Source: Trichothermofontia sp964536415
Lineage (GTDB): Bacteria > Cyanobacteriota > Cyanobacteriia > B231
Reading direction: 5' to 3'
Assembly (NCBI GenBank): GCA_964536415.1
Contig: CAZHXN010000080.1
Location: 1 to 19,463, forward strand
Length of the DNA stretch: 19,463 nucleotides
In this document: positions 1-7,596 of the stretch, in pieces
Numbering within the stretch: position 1 is the first letter of the stretch
Layout of the letters: each line of letters opens with the position of its first letter
Program-made: the position numbers and the translations under genes
Notes under the pieces: generated by a model
The model's input: the letters and a program-made list of their open reading frames with translations, nothing else
Told to the model about the DNA's origin: nothing
Databases searched by the model: none

Positions 1-41
1 GGGTTTATGGTGGGGGCGCTACGCGCCCCCACCATAAACCC
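1..41. repeat. Perfect 19-bp inverted repeat (hairpin) at the left edge
   Basis: Bases 1-19 are the exact reverse complement of bases 23-41, with a 3-nt loop (TAC). The core arm is GGTGGGGGCGC. It lies 87 bp past the stop codon of the minus-strand gene ending at 129. No T-run follows on the plus strand. The minus-strand continuation lies outside the window, so a terminator role for that gene cannot be judged. A dispersed palindromic repeat is the main alternative. Confidence 0.7.
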
Positions 42-128
42 AACATTTAAGATCGTTTATTTGTAGTTATTTATACTGTTTACACCCAAATCTCAGAAGA
101 GCCGTCATGTAAAATCTCAAATCTTCCC

Positions 129-2942
129 TCACATCATCAACTTAAAAAAGGCGATCGTCAAAACCAGCATTAACGCCAGGTGGGGCCAGTAGGACCCGAA
201 CGATCGCTGCGTAATCCGTTGCAGCGGATAGGCACTAAACGCCAATGCTGACAATAACGTCACCCCTTGCAGAAAGTGGGCCACATCCAGGCTCCAGGTC
301 AGGGTGGGCCAGCCCGCACCACTAAAGCCAAACGTGCGGGCGATGACGGGGAGGATCTGTCCTGCTTCTGTCATCGCAACGGGGGTGTAGTGGGCCAGGT
401 TGGCAGCCAAGGTCAGGGGGAGATAGGTATAGACGATCGTGGTGTAATCGGGCAGGGGGCGATTTTCATGCCGAAACGCGATGCGATTGTACCCACGGGT
501 TAGCTGATGGACGCCATAGATCAGCAAAGCGGGAATGCTGAGCAGGATAAGGACCACCGGTAAACTCGTCAGCAGGTGATCGGCATCGATCGCCAGAAAC
601 TCCAGATTAAACCAGGCCAGAATTTGCGGTGTATGATGCATCAACACGCCCCCCAGCAGCAGCAGTAAGAGGGCGGCCTCGGCCCCCGAAACCTGGTGTC
701 CTTCGAGCAAATCAGTGGCGGGAAAGCGCAGATTCAGTTGTACCGATCGGTGCGGACAGGCTTTCAAACAGGTCATACACAAGACGCAATCTCGGTTATC
801 TGCCAGGTGGGCTGGGTGGGAGTACAGGGGACAGCCATCAGTGGCTTGCCCTTCCGTCGCTAGGGCGTCAACAAAGGAAACAGGCGTGGCCCCACTGCCC
901 CTATAACACCCAAAGGTTTGACACTGACTGCCACACACCTGTTGCAACGATCGCAACTCCACCATCGACAACTTGGCAAATAGGCCATTCATGCCGCCGA
1001 TCGGACACAAATACCGACACCAGAGCCGCCGCTCATAGATCTGGCTGAAAATGACTGCCCCCGCCGTGATGCTCAACAGCAGCCAGGACGAAAGGTAGGG
1101 CGTATGGGGCAAATCCCACAGTTGCTCCCAGAGGTAAATCACCCCAAACCCGGCAAACAACACCCAGCCCCCCCAGCGATTCAGCCAGCGCGTTGGCCAG
1201 GGTCTTAACTGGCGCGGCCAGATCCACAGGGACAGGGTCCGCAACCATTCCCCCGTAATCATAAAGGGACAGACTGCACACCACAGCCGCCCGACAAAGG
1301 CAAATAGGAATAGGTAAAACGGCCACCACCAGGCCCAAAATAGGTTCAGCGTCAAGCTACTGTCGCGGCTTTGCGGCCCTGCAAACCCCAGCACCGTCAC
1401 CGGGATGAACAGGGCCATCACCAGCCACCAAACACCCTCCGGCCACCAGCGGCTCAACAGCCAGCGACGCAACCACGGCACTTGGGTCAGCAAATCCACC
1501 CGGAAGGCATTCTTGGGCGACTGCACTGACCAGAGAACCGACTCCGGCACGATCGTCTGTTCCGGGGGGGTCATCATCACTGCCCGTCGCAAAATCGCCG
1601 CCAGTTCCCCCAAGTTGCCGGGGTAGTCATAGCTAATCAACCGCCGCATATCGGCAGGATCGAGATGCAGTGGCTGGTGCCCCAACGCACGGCAGAACTG
1701 GGCCAGAAACGCCTGGGCAAAATCGGGAATATCGCGCTTACGCTGGGACAGGCTAAACAGCTTCAGGTGATGACACTGGATGTCCGGTAGGTCCAGGGGT
1801 TGGGGACTGGCCAGTACTACTCGCACCCAAGTCGTGATTGTCGGGTTCTCGCTTGCCCCAGTTCTAGCCGTCGCTGGTGTTGTCAGCCCTAACCCCGCTC
1901 CGCTAGGGAGTGGGGTTAGGGCTGAGGGCATCAGGGTGCTTGTCTTTAGGTAATGGCTGAGGCGATTGCGATCGTCTGCCGATAGGAGATGGGCATTATC
2001 AATCAGCAGCGTCCCCCGTTCCAGTAGGTCAATTACACCGAGTTCACCCGTAGCAGGATTACCAAATAGGCGATCGGTCTGCACTTGGCCAAGGGCATTA
2101 CGGGGTAAGGCCGCACAGTTCACTTCGACAAAAGGATGCTCCTTCACGCCCGATTGCTGATGGATCAACCCCGCGACAAAGGTTTTGCCAGTACCGGGGG
2201 CAGCCTGCAAGATCACGGGCGCTAAGTCTGCTGCCGCTGCTGCAATCTGCTGGGCGAGTTTTTGAGACGGCTTACTTTTGCCGATGAAAGCATCTGGGCT
2301 GGGAACCGGCTGGATATAGGACTGTAGCCCCTGAATGCGCGCTTGCTCGTGGGTCAGACGTTGGGCAAAGTGGTAGAGGTCTTGGGTGAGTAGGTGGTTA
2401 ATTGGGGTTTGAATATCGGGATGAGTTTCGATCAGATGCTCAAAATCCCGGCGATCGAGGAACCATACTTCACTGGCTGTCAGAGCGATCGCGCTGGCCT
2501 CATATCCCGCCTCGTTGGGTTCTGCTTGCTCAGCAAACAGAGGCATATAGCCACACAAATCCCCCGTGTTGCGATACAGAATATGAGTTTTACCCACTGG
2601 GGACTGGCGATAGATTTCCACAGACCCCCATTTTAGCAGATAGAGGCCGAGTGGGGTTTGTCCAGCTTGGTAGAGATGGGTCCCTGCTGCTACCGAGAGC
2701 AATCGCAGCGATCGGGCCAGCGCGTGCAGTGTCTCATCTGGCAACACCCCCCACAGGCGATGGAAGCTTAACCAATCAATGGTTGCCTGCACGGCTGGGT
2801 CGTCAGCAGCGGGTAAGGGGGCCTCAGTGCCAATGGGCACGTGTTCACGCAGCGTCTCCGCAGGAGAACCCGACGGATTGTCAGCGGGGGTTATGCTTGG
2901 TGTGATGTCTGGTGCGATATTGGAAGGATTTAGGGGTGGCAT
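129..2942 (-). CDS. Fusion protein: cNMP-binding-like domain, bEBP-like AAA+ domain, membrane 4Fe-4S polyferredoxin (NosR/NapH-like)
   Basis: 937 residues, ATG start, probably an inner- or thylakoid-membrane redox protein. Residues 1-50 are Pro/Ala-rich. Residues about 55-200 resemble a CRP-type cyclic-nucleotide-binding fold, but the usual phosphate-binding Arg is not evident. Residues about 215-465 resemble the central domain of sigma-54 activators: Walker A APGTGKT (K253), an LFG motif, QRKRDIPDF and YPGNLGEL. The GAFTGA loop is absent, Walker B reads LLIDNAH (Asn316 where Glu is usual), and no HTH follows. Residues about 490-937 hold several hydrophobic segments, CAVCP (about 556), CRYLCPIGG (about 644), a Cys group near 672 and a ferredoxin motif CVLCMTCLKACP (about 720), as in NapH, NosR and CcoG. 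No strong ribosome-binding site precedes the start. Inference: an electron-transfer or redox-sensing membrane protein with a regulatory cytoplasmic half. Its substrate and partners are unknown. The domain calls are firm; the function is not. Confidence 0.85.
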   Translation of the reverse strand: MPPLNPSNIAPDITPSITPADNPSGSPAETLREHVPIGTEAPLPAADDPAVQATIDWLSFHRLWGVLPDETLHALARSLRLLSVAAGTHLYQAGQTPLGLYLLKWGSVEIYRQSPVGKTHILYRNTGDLCGYMPLFAEQAEPNEAGYEASAIALTASEVWFLDRRDFEHLIETHPDIQTPINHLLTQDLYHFAQRLTHEQARIQGLQSYIQPVPSPDAFIGKSKPSQKLAQQIAAAAADLAPVILQAAPGTGKTFVAGLIHQQSGVKEHPFVEVNCAALPRNALGQVQTDRLFGNPATGELGVIDLLERGTLLIDNAHLLSADDRNRLSHYLKTSTLMPSALTPLPSGAGLGLTTPATARTGASENPTITTWVRVVLASPQPLDLPDIQCHHLKLFSLSQRKRDIPDFAQAFLAQFCRALGHQPLHLDPADMRRLISYDYPGNLGELAAILRRAVMMTPPEQTIVPESVLWSVQSPKNAFRVDLLTQVPWLRRWLLSRWWPEGVWWLVMALFIPVTVLGFAGPQSRDSSLTLNLFWAWWWPFYLFLFAFVGRLWCAVCPFMITGEWLRTLSLWIWPRQLRPWPTRWLNRWGGWVLFAGFGVIYLWEQLWDLPHTPYLSSWLLLSITAGAVIFSQIYERRLWCRYLCPIGGMNGLFAKLSMVELRSLQQVCGSQCQTFGCYRGSGATPVSFVDALATEGQATDGCPLYSHPAHLADNRDCVLCMTCLKACPHRSVQLNLRFPATDLLEGHQVSGAEAALLLLLLGGVLMHHTPQILAWFNLEFLAIDADHLLTSLPVVLILLSIPALLIYGVHQLTRGYNRIAFRHENRPLPDYTTIVYTYLPLTLAANLAHYTPVAMTEAGQILPVIARTFGFSGAGWPTLTWSLDVAHFLQGVTLLSALAFSAYPLQRITQRSFGSYWPHLALMLVLTIAFFKLMM
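1883..1925. repeat. Palindromic repeat inside the AAA domain of the fusion gene
   Basis: Bases 1883-1901 pair with 1907-1925 around a 5-nt loop (GCTAG). The stem is 19 bp with one G-T pair, and its outer arm is CAGCCCTAACCCC. It is read in frame as about 15 residues (roughly 340-354, Leu/Pro/Gly/Thr-rich) of the gene ending at 129. The CCCTAACCCC/GGGGTTAGGG composition is like dispersed repeats usually found between cyanobacterial genes, so this looks like an in-frame insertion tolerated in a surface loop. Confidence 0.7.
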
Positions 2943-3290
2943 TGGTTTTCACACCCGTACTGGTTGCCCCCCATTCTAGAAGGATTGGTGTGGACCTGAC
3001 CGTAGCCTTAATAAAGATGAAAGGGCTGTGTCACCCCAACGCATTTCTGGTTACCTGATTGAGGAGCATTTTAGTACTCCTTCTCGGTTGGGGTTTCGGG
3101 TGCTGCATCGCGGAAGCGGATATAGGGGTAGTTGTATCATGCTTCGATCGGGGGATGCCACCCTGCGGATATCTAGGCTTGTCTGATGGCAACAGCGTAG
3201 GGATTGTACTGATGTCTAGTGGGCTTCCTTAACTTTAGTAGCTCCATTAGTAGCTCCATAACAAAGGATAAAACAAAGGATAAGGAAAAC
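2943..3290 (+). other. Long intergenic region / leader of the small membrane-protein gene, possibly structured
   Basis: This 348-bp gap separates two divergently transcribed genes and should hold both promoters. ACCCCAAC at 3033-3040 can pair with GTTGGGGT at 3087-3094, enclosing a second small hairpin (AGGAG 3062-3066 with CTCCT 3077-3081). That suggests a folded RNA in the leader, but no known riboswitch is recognised. A TTG-initiated frame of 57 codons (3059-3232) runs through it without a convincing ribosome-binding site. I see no other gene here. Confidence 0.3.
3235..3284 (+). repeat. Two adjacent 12-bp tandem duplications before the small ORF
   Basis: TTAGTAGCTCCA occurs at 3235-3246 and again, exactly, at 3247-3258. 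After two bases, ACAAAGGATAAA (3261-3272) is followed by ACAAAGGATAAG (3273-3284). Both units are 12 bp, so they would keep frame if translation began upstream at the GTG at 3219, giving SSSI-SSSI-TKDK-TKDK. The second pair also duplicates the AAGGA ribosome-binding sequence of the gene starting at 3291. Confidence 0.8.
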
Positions 3291-3617
3291 ATGGACAGCC
3301 AGGAACATCGGGGTGGCCAAGACTGGGCCAACAAGGACGAAGCAGGCTTGGAGTTAGAAGAACGCAATGCCCGCGAAGCAGCACGCAAGGCTGCACGGAT
3401 TGGTGCTACTGTTGGTGTAGTAGGAGCGGGGGCCGCAACCGTAGCGGGTGGCACATCCGGTGCCGCAATTATGAGTACTTTAGCGACGATCGGTGGAGCA
3501 GTGGGTGGAGGTGCCCTCACGGGTACTGCGGTAGTTGCCCTAGCTCCTGTTGCTGCTGCCGGAGCGATTGGCTATGGGGTTTACAAGCTTTTGGGTGGTC
3601 AGCGGAAACGTAAATAG
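3291..3617 (+). CDS. Small glycine/alanine-rich membrane protein of unknown function
   Basis: 108 residues. I chose ATG 3291, which has AAGGA at 3282-3286 just upstream. An in-frame GTG at 3219 would add 24 residues made largely of tandem-repeat codons (SSSI, TKDK). The N-terminal 35 residues are charged (LEERNAREAARKAAR). Residues about 37-100 are two Gly/Ala/Val-rich hydrophobic segments with glycine-zipper spacing (GATVGVVGAGAATVAGG and IGGAVGGGALTGTAVVALA). The protein ends in YGVYKLLGGQRKRK, a basic tail. This fits a small integral membrane protein with a helical hairpin, possibly oligomeric, but I do not recognise the family and infer no reaction. It is divergent from the polyferredoxin fusion and convergent with mfd. 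Confidence 0.7.
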   Translation: MDSQEHRGGQDWANKDEAGLELEERNAREAARKAARIGATVGVVGAGAATVAGGTSGAAIMSTLATIGGAVGGGALTGTAVVALAPVAAAGAIGYGVYKLLGGQRKRK

Positions 3618-3626
3618 CCACAGAAA

Positions 3627-3646
3627 GCCCCTTTGACGGTAGGGGC
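3627..3646. terminator. Candidate bidirectional terminator between the small membrane-protein gene and mfd
   Basis: GCCCCT (3627-3632) and AGGGGC (3641-3646) form a 6-bp GC-rich stem with an 8-nt loop. On the plus strand it is followed by AGAGCGTTTTA; on the minus strand by TTTCTG. It sits between convergent stop codons at 3617 and 3700. The T-tracts are short, so efficiency is uncertain. Confidence 0.45.
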
Positions 3647-3699
3647 AGAGCGTTTTACTTAGACCAGCAGAGAGTTGTACTTACCTAGGCAAATCATTG

Positions 3700-6600
3700 C
3701 TAAACCACCACTGCCAATTCCGGCAACGCCCCCTGCATCTTTCCTAACCAATCCGAAAGATTCTCCAACTGCTGATTCGCACTCAATACCCCCAGCCCCC
3801 GAACCGTCACCTTCCCTGGACTGTAGATAAATCGCGTTTGCAAATGGCTCGGTAAATTGTCCTTCAACAACTTCCAGGCTGGTTCCGCCATCGGCGTTTC
3901 CAACACCACATGTTGCTTCCCTTCCGGCTTGATCCGCGCAAACCCCAACTTCTTCGCCACCTGCTTTAACTCCATCACCCGTAATAATTGCTGCGCTGGT
4001 GTTGGAATGGGGCCATAGCGATCGTTCCATTCCGCTGCAATTTGGGTTAACTCCTCCCGTGAACTCGCCGCCGCCACCCGCCGATAGGCGCTCATCTTTT
4101 GATCCAGATCCGGAATATAATCCGTCGGAATAAACGCCGTCAGATTCAGATCAATTTGCGTATCATCCACCGTCGGAATCTTCTGACCGCGAATTTCCCC
4201 GATCGCTTCTTCCAGCATCTCCATATACAAATCAAACCCAATCATTTCCATCTGCCCCGACTGCTCCGCGCCGAGCAAATTCCCCACGCCGCGAATTTCC
4301 ATATCTCGCATTGCTAACTGATAGCCAGATCCTAACTGGGTGAACTCTTGCAGTGCCCGCAGCCGTTGACGGGCCGCATCCGAGAGACTTTCTTGCCGGG
4401 GATAAAACAACCAGGCATGGGCTTGAATCCCCGATCGCCCCACCCGACCGCGTAATTGATACAGTTGTGACAACCCAAACCGCTGGGCATCCTCCACCAA
4501 AATCGTATTCACACGGGGAATATCTAGCCCCGATTCAATAATCGTCGTACAGACCAGAACATCGGCATCGCCATTACTAAACGTGAGCATCGTTGCCTCT
4601 AATTCCCCCTCCGCTAACTGCCCGTGGGCGATCGCAATTCGCACCCCCGGCAACATTTCCCGCAACTTGGCACTGCGCTCCTCGATGCCCTCCACCCGTG
4701 GCACCACATAGAACACCTGACCGCCGCGATCGAGTTCCTGACGAATGGCAGAGCGCACCACCTCCGCGTCATAGGCCGCTAGATGAGTTTTAATCGGTCG
4801 TCGGGCCGGGGGCGGCGTCGTAATCAAACTCATTTCACGAATGCCCGACAGGGCCATATAGAGCGTGCGAGGAATGGGCGTGGCGCTGAGGGTGAGAACA
4901 TCCACCTGGGTTTTCAGGGTTTTAATTTTCTCCTTTTGATTCACCCCAAACCGCTGTTCTTCATCCACTACCAGCAGACCTAAATCACGAAATTTGACGC
5001 CCTTACCTAATAGCTGATGGGTGCCCACAATAACATCTAATTCCCCCATTGCCAGCCGTCGTAAAACGTCCTTGCGTTCCTCCGCCGTGCGAAACCGATT
5101 GAGCAAGCCCACCTGGATTGGATAGGGTGCAAACCGTTCCTTAAGCGTGTGGTAATGCTGTTGGGTGAGGATCGTCGTCGGGGCTAGGAGCGCCACCTGC
5201 TTACCCGCCGTTACCGCCTTGAAAATTGCCCGTACTGCCACTTCCGTTTTCCCAAACCCCACGTCGCCACACACCAGGCGATCCATTGGTCGATCGCTTT
5301 CCATATCCCGCTTGATATCCTGGGTCGCCTTCAATTGATCGGGCGTGGGTTGGTAGGGAAAAGAGTCTTCCAATTCCACTTGCCAGGGGGTATCACTGGG
5401 GAAGGCAAAGCCAGTTTGCTGCGATCGCTGGGCGTATAACTGGAGCAAATCCACAGCCAATTTTTTGACCGACTTGCGCACCTTATTTTTAGTTTTCTCC
5501 CAGGCATTCCCGGACATTTTATTCAATTCCGGTGGGCGATCGCCAATGCGTCGAAAGCGAGACAGTGACCCCAATTGATCCGCCGCAACTCGCAGCAAGC
5601 CATCGGCATATTGCAATACCAGATAATCACGGGTTTCGCGATCAAGGGTCAGGCTTTCCAACTTAATAAAACGCCCAATGCCATGCTGACGATGGACGAC
5701 ATAATCCCCCGGTTGCAGCTTGTTGGGATCAACTTGTTTTGACGCCGCCTGTTGCCGTTTGCGCACATAGCTGGGTGTAGCGAGGGAATGCTGACCAAAG
5801 AATTCACGATCGGTGATGACTACCAATCGGAAAGTTGGCAAAATAAAGCCTTCTAATTCCGCTAAACCAGAATACTTAAGTGCGACGGGGACGCGTTGGC
5901 TCTGGAGTTTTTCAATCGCAGGATAATCGCGGGGATTGGGAATAAATTGAGCGGGACAATCGTGTTCCTGTAACAAGGCTACCGATCGCGACGGTTGCGC
6001 CGAAATCAACCAGACACCAAAGCCGCGATCACGCTCCTGACGCACGATTTCCGCTAACTTACCAAACTGGTGGGGCATCACCGGAACCGGGCGGCTGGCA
6101 AGATTAAGGGTATAGGGACCCGTGGCGTTATTTTCTTCGGCTAGTTCCGTGAGATCCAGGCGATCGAAGCGAGCAAGCTGTTCTAAACAGGCCGCAAATG
6201 ATCGATGCACGGGTGTTAAATCGACATTCTCCGACGACGCCAGCGTTGCTGATACTTGCTGATAATGCTCTTCAGTTTGCTCAAACCAGCGATTGCTGTG
6301 TGCCCGACACTGTTCCGGTTCATCTAAGGCAATCAACGTATTCGCAGGCAAATAATCCAATAGGGAGGCCGGTTGGGGAAACGCCAATCCTAAATAGCGA
6401 TAAATCCCTGTAGATGCGGTTTTTTCAGAATCAATGGCAGCATGGCGCTCAATTCCATTAAATCCGCCCTCACCCAACGCTGCACGGATCATCGGGCTGA
6501 AATTAGTTGGCGTTAGCAAGACTTGGGGAATGTCATCGAGCGATCGCTGCACCACCGGATCAAATTCGCGAATCTTATCCAGTTCATCACCAAACCATTC

Positions 6601-7197
6601 CAATCGCACCGGCAGTTCGGCAGAGACGGGAAAAATATCAACAATATCACCGCGCCGACTCCATTGGCCTTCCGTTTCCACCAGCGGGACACGCTCATAC
6701 CCCAGGCGGGTGAGCGTATCGCCCAGGGTTTTCAGATCCAGTTCGGTGCCGCGTTTGAGGGTGAGGCAGTGGGCTGCGAGGGTGGCGACGGGGGGCAGCA
6801 AGGGTTGCAGGGCGCGTTCGGTGGTGACGATCACCCTGGGGGTGGGAGCGCTGGCGTCGCTTTGCACCAGATCAGCCAGGACTTGCAGTTGACCCCAGGT
6901 GAGTTCGCCTTCGGGGTCGAAGCTTTCGTAGGGGGAAGCTTCAGAGGTGGGGTAGAAATGAACCGTGGGCCAGTTCATGGCTTCCAGTTGGGCCGTCCAG
7001 CGTCCGGCTTCTTCCAGGGTGGCGGTAATCACCAGCAGGGAGCGGTTCTGGGCCTGGGCGATCGCGGCGGTAACCAGTCCCTTGGCAAGGCGAGAAGCCC
7101 CCGTGAGGCGGAGGTGGGCGCTGGCACTGAGTTTGCTGAGGAGGTCTTGGGTAAGGGGCGATCGGCTGAGTCCCCGGACAATGGCGGAAAAGGTCAT
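3700..7197 (-). CDS. mfd: Transcription-repair coupling factor Mfd
   Basis: 1165 residues, close to the usual Mfd length. Mfd is an ATP-driven DNA translocase that removes RNA polymerase stalled at lesions and recruits UvrA. The N-terminal part (to about 450) is the UvrB-like region. A polymerase-interaction segment includes GDYVVHRQHGIGRF near residue 500. The RecG-like motor has Walker A GDVGFGKTE near 646, the DEEQ box VVDEEQRFG near 745, SATPIPRTL, and QLRGRVGRS. The C-terminal TRCF/D7 region follows (MEMLEEAI, DYIPD). The open frame extends to a TTG at 7260. I prefer ATG 7197 (MTFSAIVRGL) because the 21 extra residues look non-conserved and the length then fits, although neither start has a clear ribosome-binding site. 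The identification is certain; the exact start is not. Confidence 0.95.
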   Translation of the reverse strand: MTFSAIVRGLSRSPLTQDLLSKLSASAHLRLTGASRLAKGLVTAAIAQAQNRSLLVITATLEEAGRWTAQLEAMNWPTVHFYPTSEASPYESFDPEGELTWGQLQVLADLVQSDASAPTPRVIVTTERALQPLLPPVATLAAHCLTLKRGTELDLKTLGDTLTRLGYERVPLVETEGQWSRRGDIVDIFPVSAELPVRLEWFGDELDKIREFDPVVQRSLDDIPQVLLTPTNFSPMIRAALGEGGFNGIERHAAIDSEKTASTGIYRYLGLAFPQPASLLDYLPANTLIALDEPEQCRAHSNRWFEQTEEHYQQVSATLASSENVDLTPVHRSFAACLEQLARFDRLDLTELAEENNATGPYTLNLASRPVPVMPHQFGKLAEIVRQERDRGFGVWLISAQPSRSVALLQEHDCPAQFIPNPRDYPAIEKLQSQRVPVALKYSGLAELEGFILPTFRLVVITDREFFGQHSLATPSYVRKRQQAASKQVDPNKLQPGDYVVHRQHGIGRFIKLESLTLDRETRDYLVLQYADGLLRVAADQLGSLSRFRRIGDRPPELNKMSGNAWEKTKNKVRKSVKKLAVDLLQLYAQRSQQTGFAFPSDTPWQVELEDSFPYQPTPDQLKATQDIKRDMESDRPMDRLVCGDVGFGKTEVAVRAIFKAVTAGKQVALLAPTTILTQQHYHTLKERFAPYPIQVGLLNRFRTAEERKDVLRRLAMGELDVIVGTHQLLGKGVKFRDLGLLVVDEEQRFGVNQKEKIKTLKTQVDVLTLSATPIPRTLYMALSGIREMSLITTPPPARRPIKTHLAAYDAEVVRSAIRQELDRGGQVFYVVPRVEGIEERSAKLREMLPGVRIAIAHGQLAEGELEATMLTFSNGDADVLVCTTIIESGLDIPRVNTILVEDAQRFGLSQLYQLRGRVGRSGIQAHAWLFYPRQESLSDAARQRLRALQEFTQLGSGYQLAMRDMEIRGVGNLLGAEQSGQMEMIGFDLYMEMLEEAIGEIRGQKIPTVDDTQIDLNLTAFIPTDYIPDLDQKMSAYRRVAAASSREELTQIAAEWNDRYGPIPTPAQQLLRVMELKQVAKKLGFARIKPEGKQHVVLETPMAEPAWKLLKDNLPSHLQTRFIYSPGKVTVRGLGVLSANQQLENLSDWLGKMQGALPELAVVV

Positions 7198-7392
7198 AAC
7201 GGCAATCGATCGGGTCTGGAGGAGGTCCGCAGCAGGGCTGCTCTTCCTAGGGTACTGCAAGGGTTGATGTGTGGTAAAATAATCTAAATATGGAAGTACT
7301 TTAAAGAAATTTTCTCACGGAGAAGAAACGGAGAAAAAACTGATCCCTAGATTTTCCTATTGACGCTAGTAAACTTGCATACCAAGACAATA

Positions 7393-7418
7393 ATATGCAG
7401 AAAAAATATGCAGAAAAA
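7393..7418 (+). repeat. 13-bp tandem duplication covering the hicB start
   Basis: ATATGCAGAAAAA occurs exactly twice in a row, 7393-7405 and 7406-7418. Each copy carries an ATG. Because 13 is not a multiple of 3, the upstream ATG (7395) reads a different frame and stops after 14 codons, while ATG 7408 reads the HicB protein. Confidence 0.8.
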
Positions 7419-7596
7419 AATTATCTACTGGCAATATGAGAATATGTGGATAGGATATCTGGAAGAATATCCTGACTACTGGACTCAAGGCGAAACTGAA
7501 TCTGAGCTACGAGAAAATCTCATTGATCTCCATAAAGATTTAACCAGTGGAGTTATCCCTTCCGTTTGTAGAGTGGCAGAGCTTGAGGTATCGTAA
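7408..7596 (+). CDS. hicB: HicB-family antitoxin (short form)
   Basis: 62 residues beginning MQKKIIYWQYENMWIGYLEEYPDYWTQ when read across the start region. The pattern YL.EYPDYWTQGET..EL.ENL.DL..DLTSG.IP matches the short HicB antitoxins common in cyanobacteria, which partner the HicA mRNA-interferase and repress their own operon. The length is normal for this short type, and no C-terminal DNA-binding extension is visible. ATG 7408 was chosen because family similarity begins there; a TTG at 7360 would add 16 residues unlike HicB. The stop codon overlaps the head of a hicA remnant in the usual partner position. Since that hicA looks dead, this is probably an orphan antitoxin. Confidence 0.82.
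   Translation: MQKKIIYWQYENMWIGYLEEYPDYWTQGETESELRENLIDLHKDLTSGVIPSVCRVAELEVS

Noticed and set aside
129..2942. Sigma-54-dependent transcription activator
   Set aside because: There is no GAFTGA loop and no HTH domain, the C-terminal half is a membrane ferredoxin, and cyanobacteria lack sigma-54.
3059..3232. 57-codon TTG-initiated frame ending SDGNSVGIVLMSSGLP upstream of the small membrane-protein gene
   Set aside because: No ribosome-binding site precedes the TTG and no domain is recognised. The region also has RNA-like pairing, so it is mentioned only as part of the leader.
3235..3284. CRISPR-like array
   Set aside because: The units are directly adjacent 12-mers in only two copies each, without spacers.
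6523..7287. 254-codon plus-strand frame opposite mfd
   Set aside because: It lies wholly antisense to the conserved N-terminal part of mfd, is low in recognisable motifs, and is a GC-driven shadow frame.
7360..7407. N-terminal extension of HicB from TTG 7360
   Set aside because: Family similarity begins at ATG 7408, and the extension crosses the 13-bp duplication.
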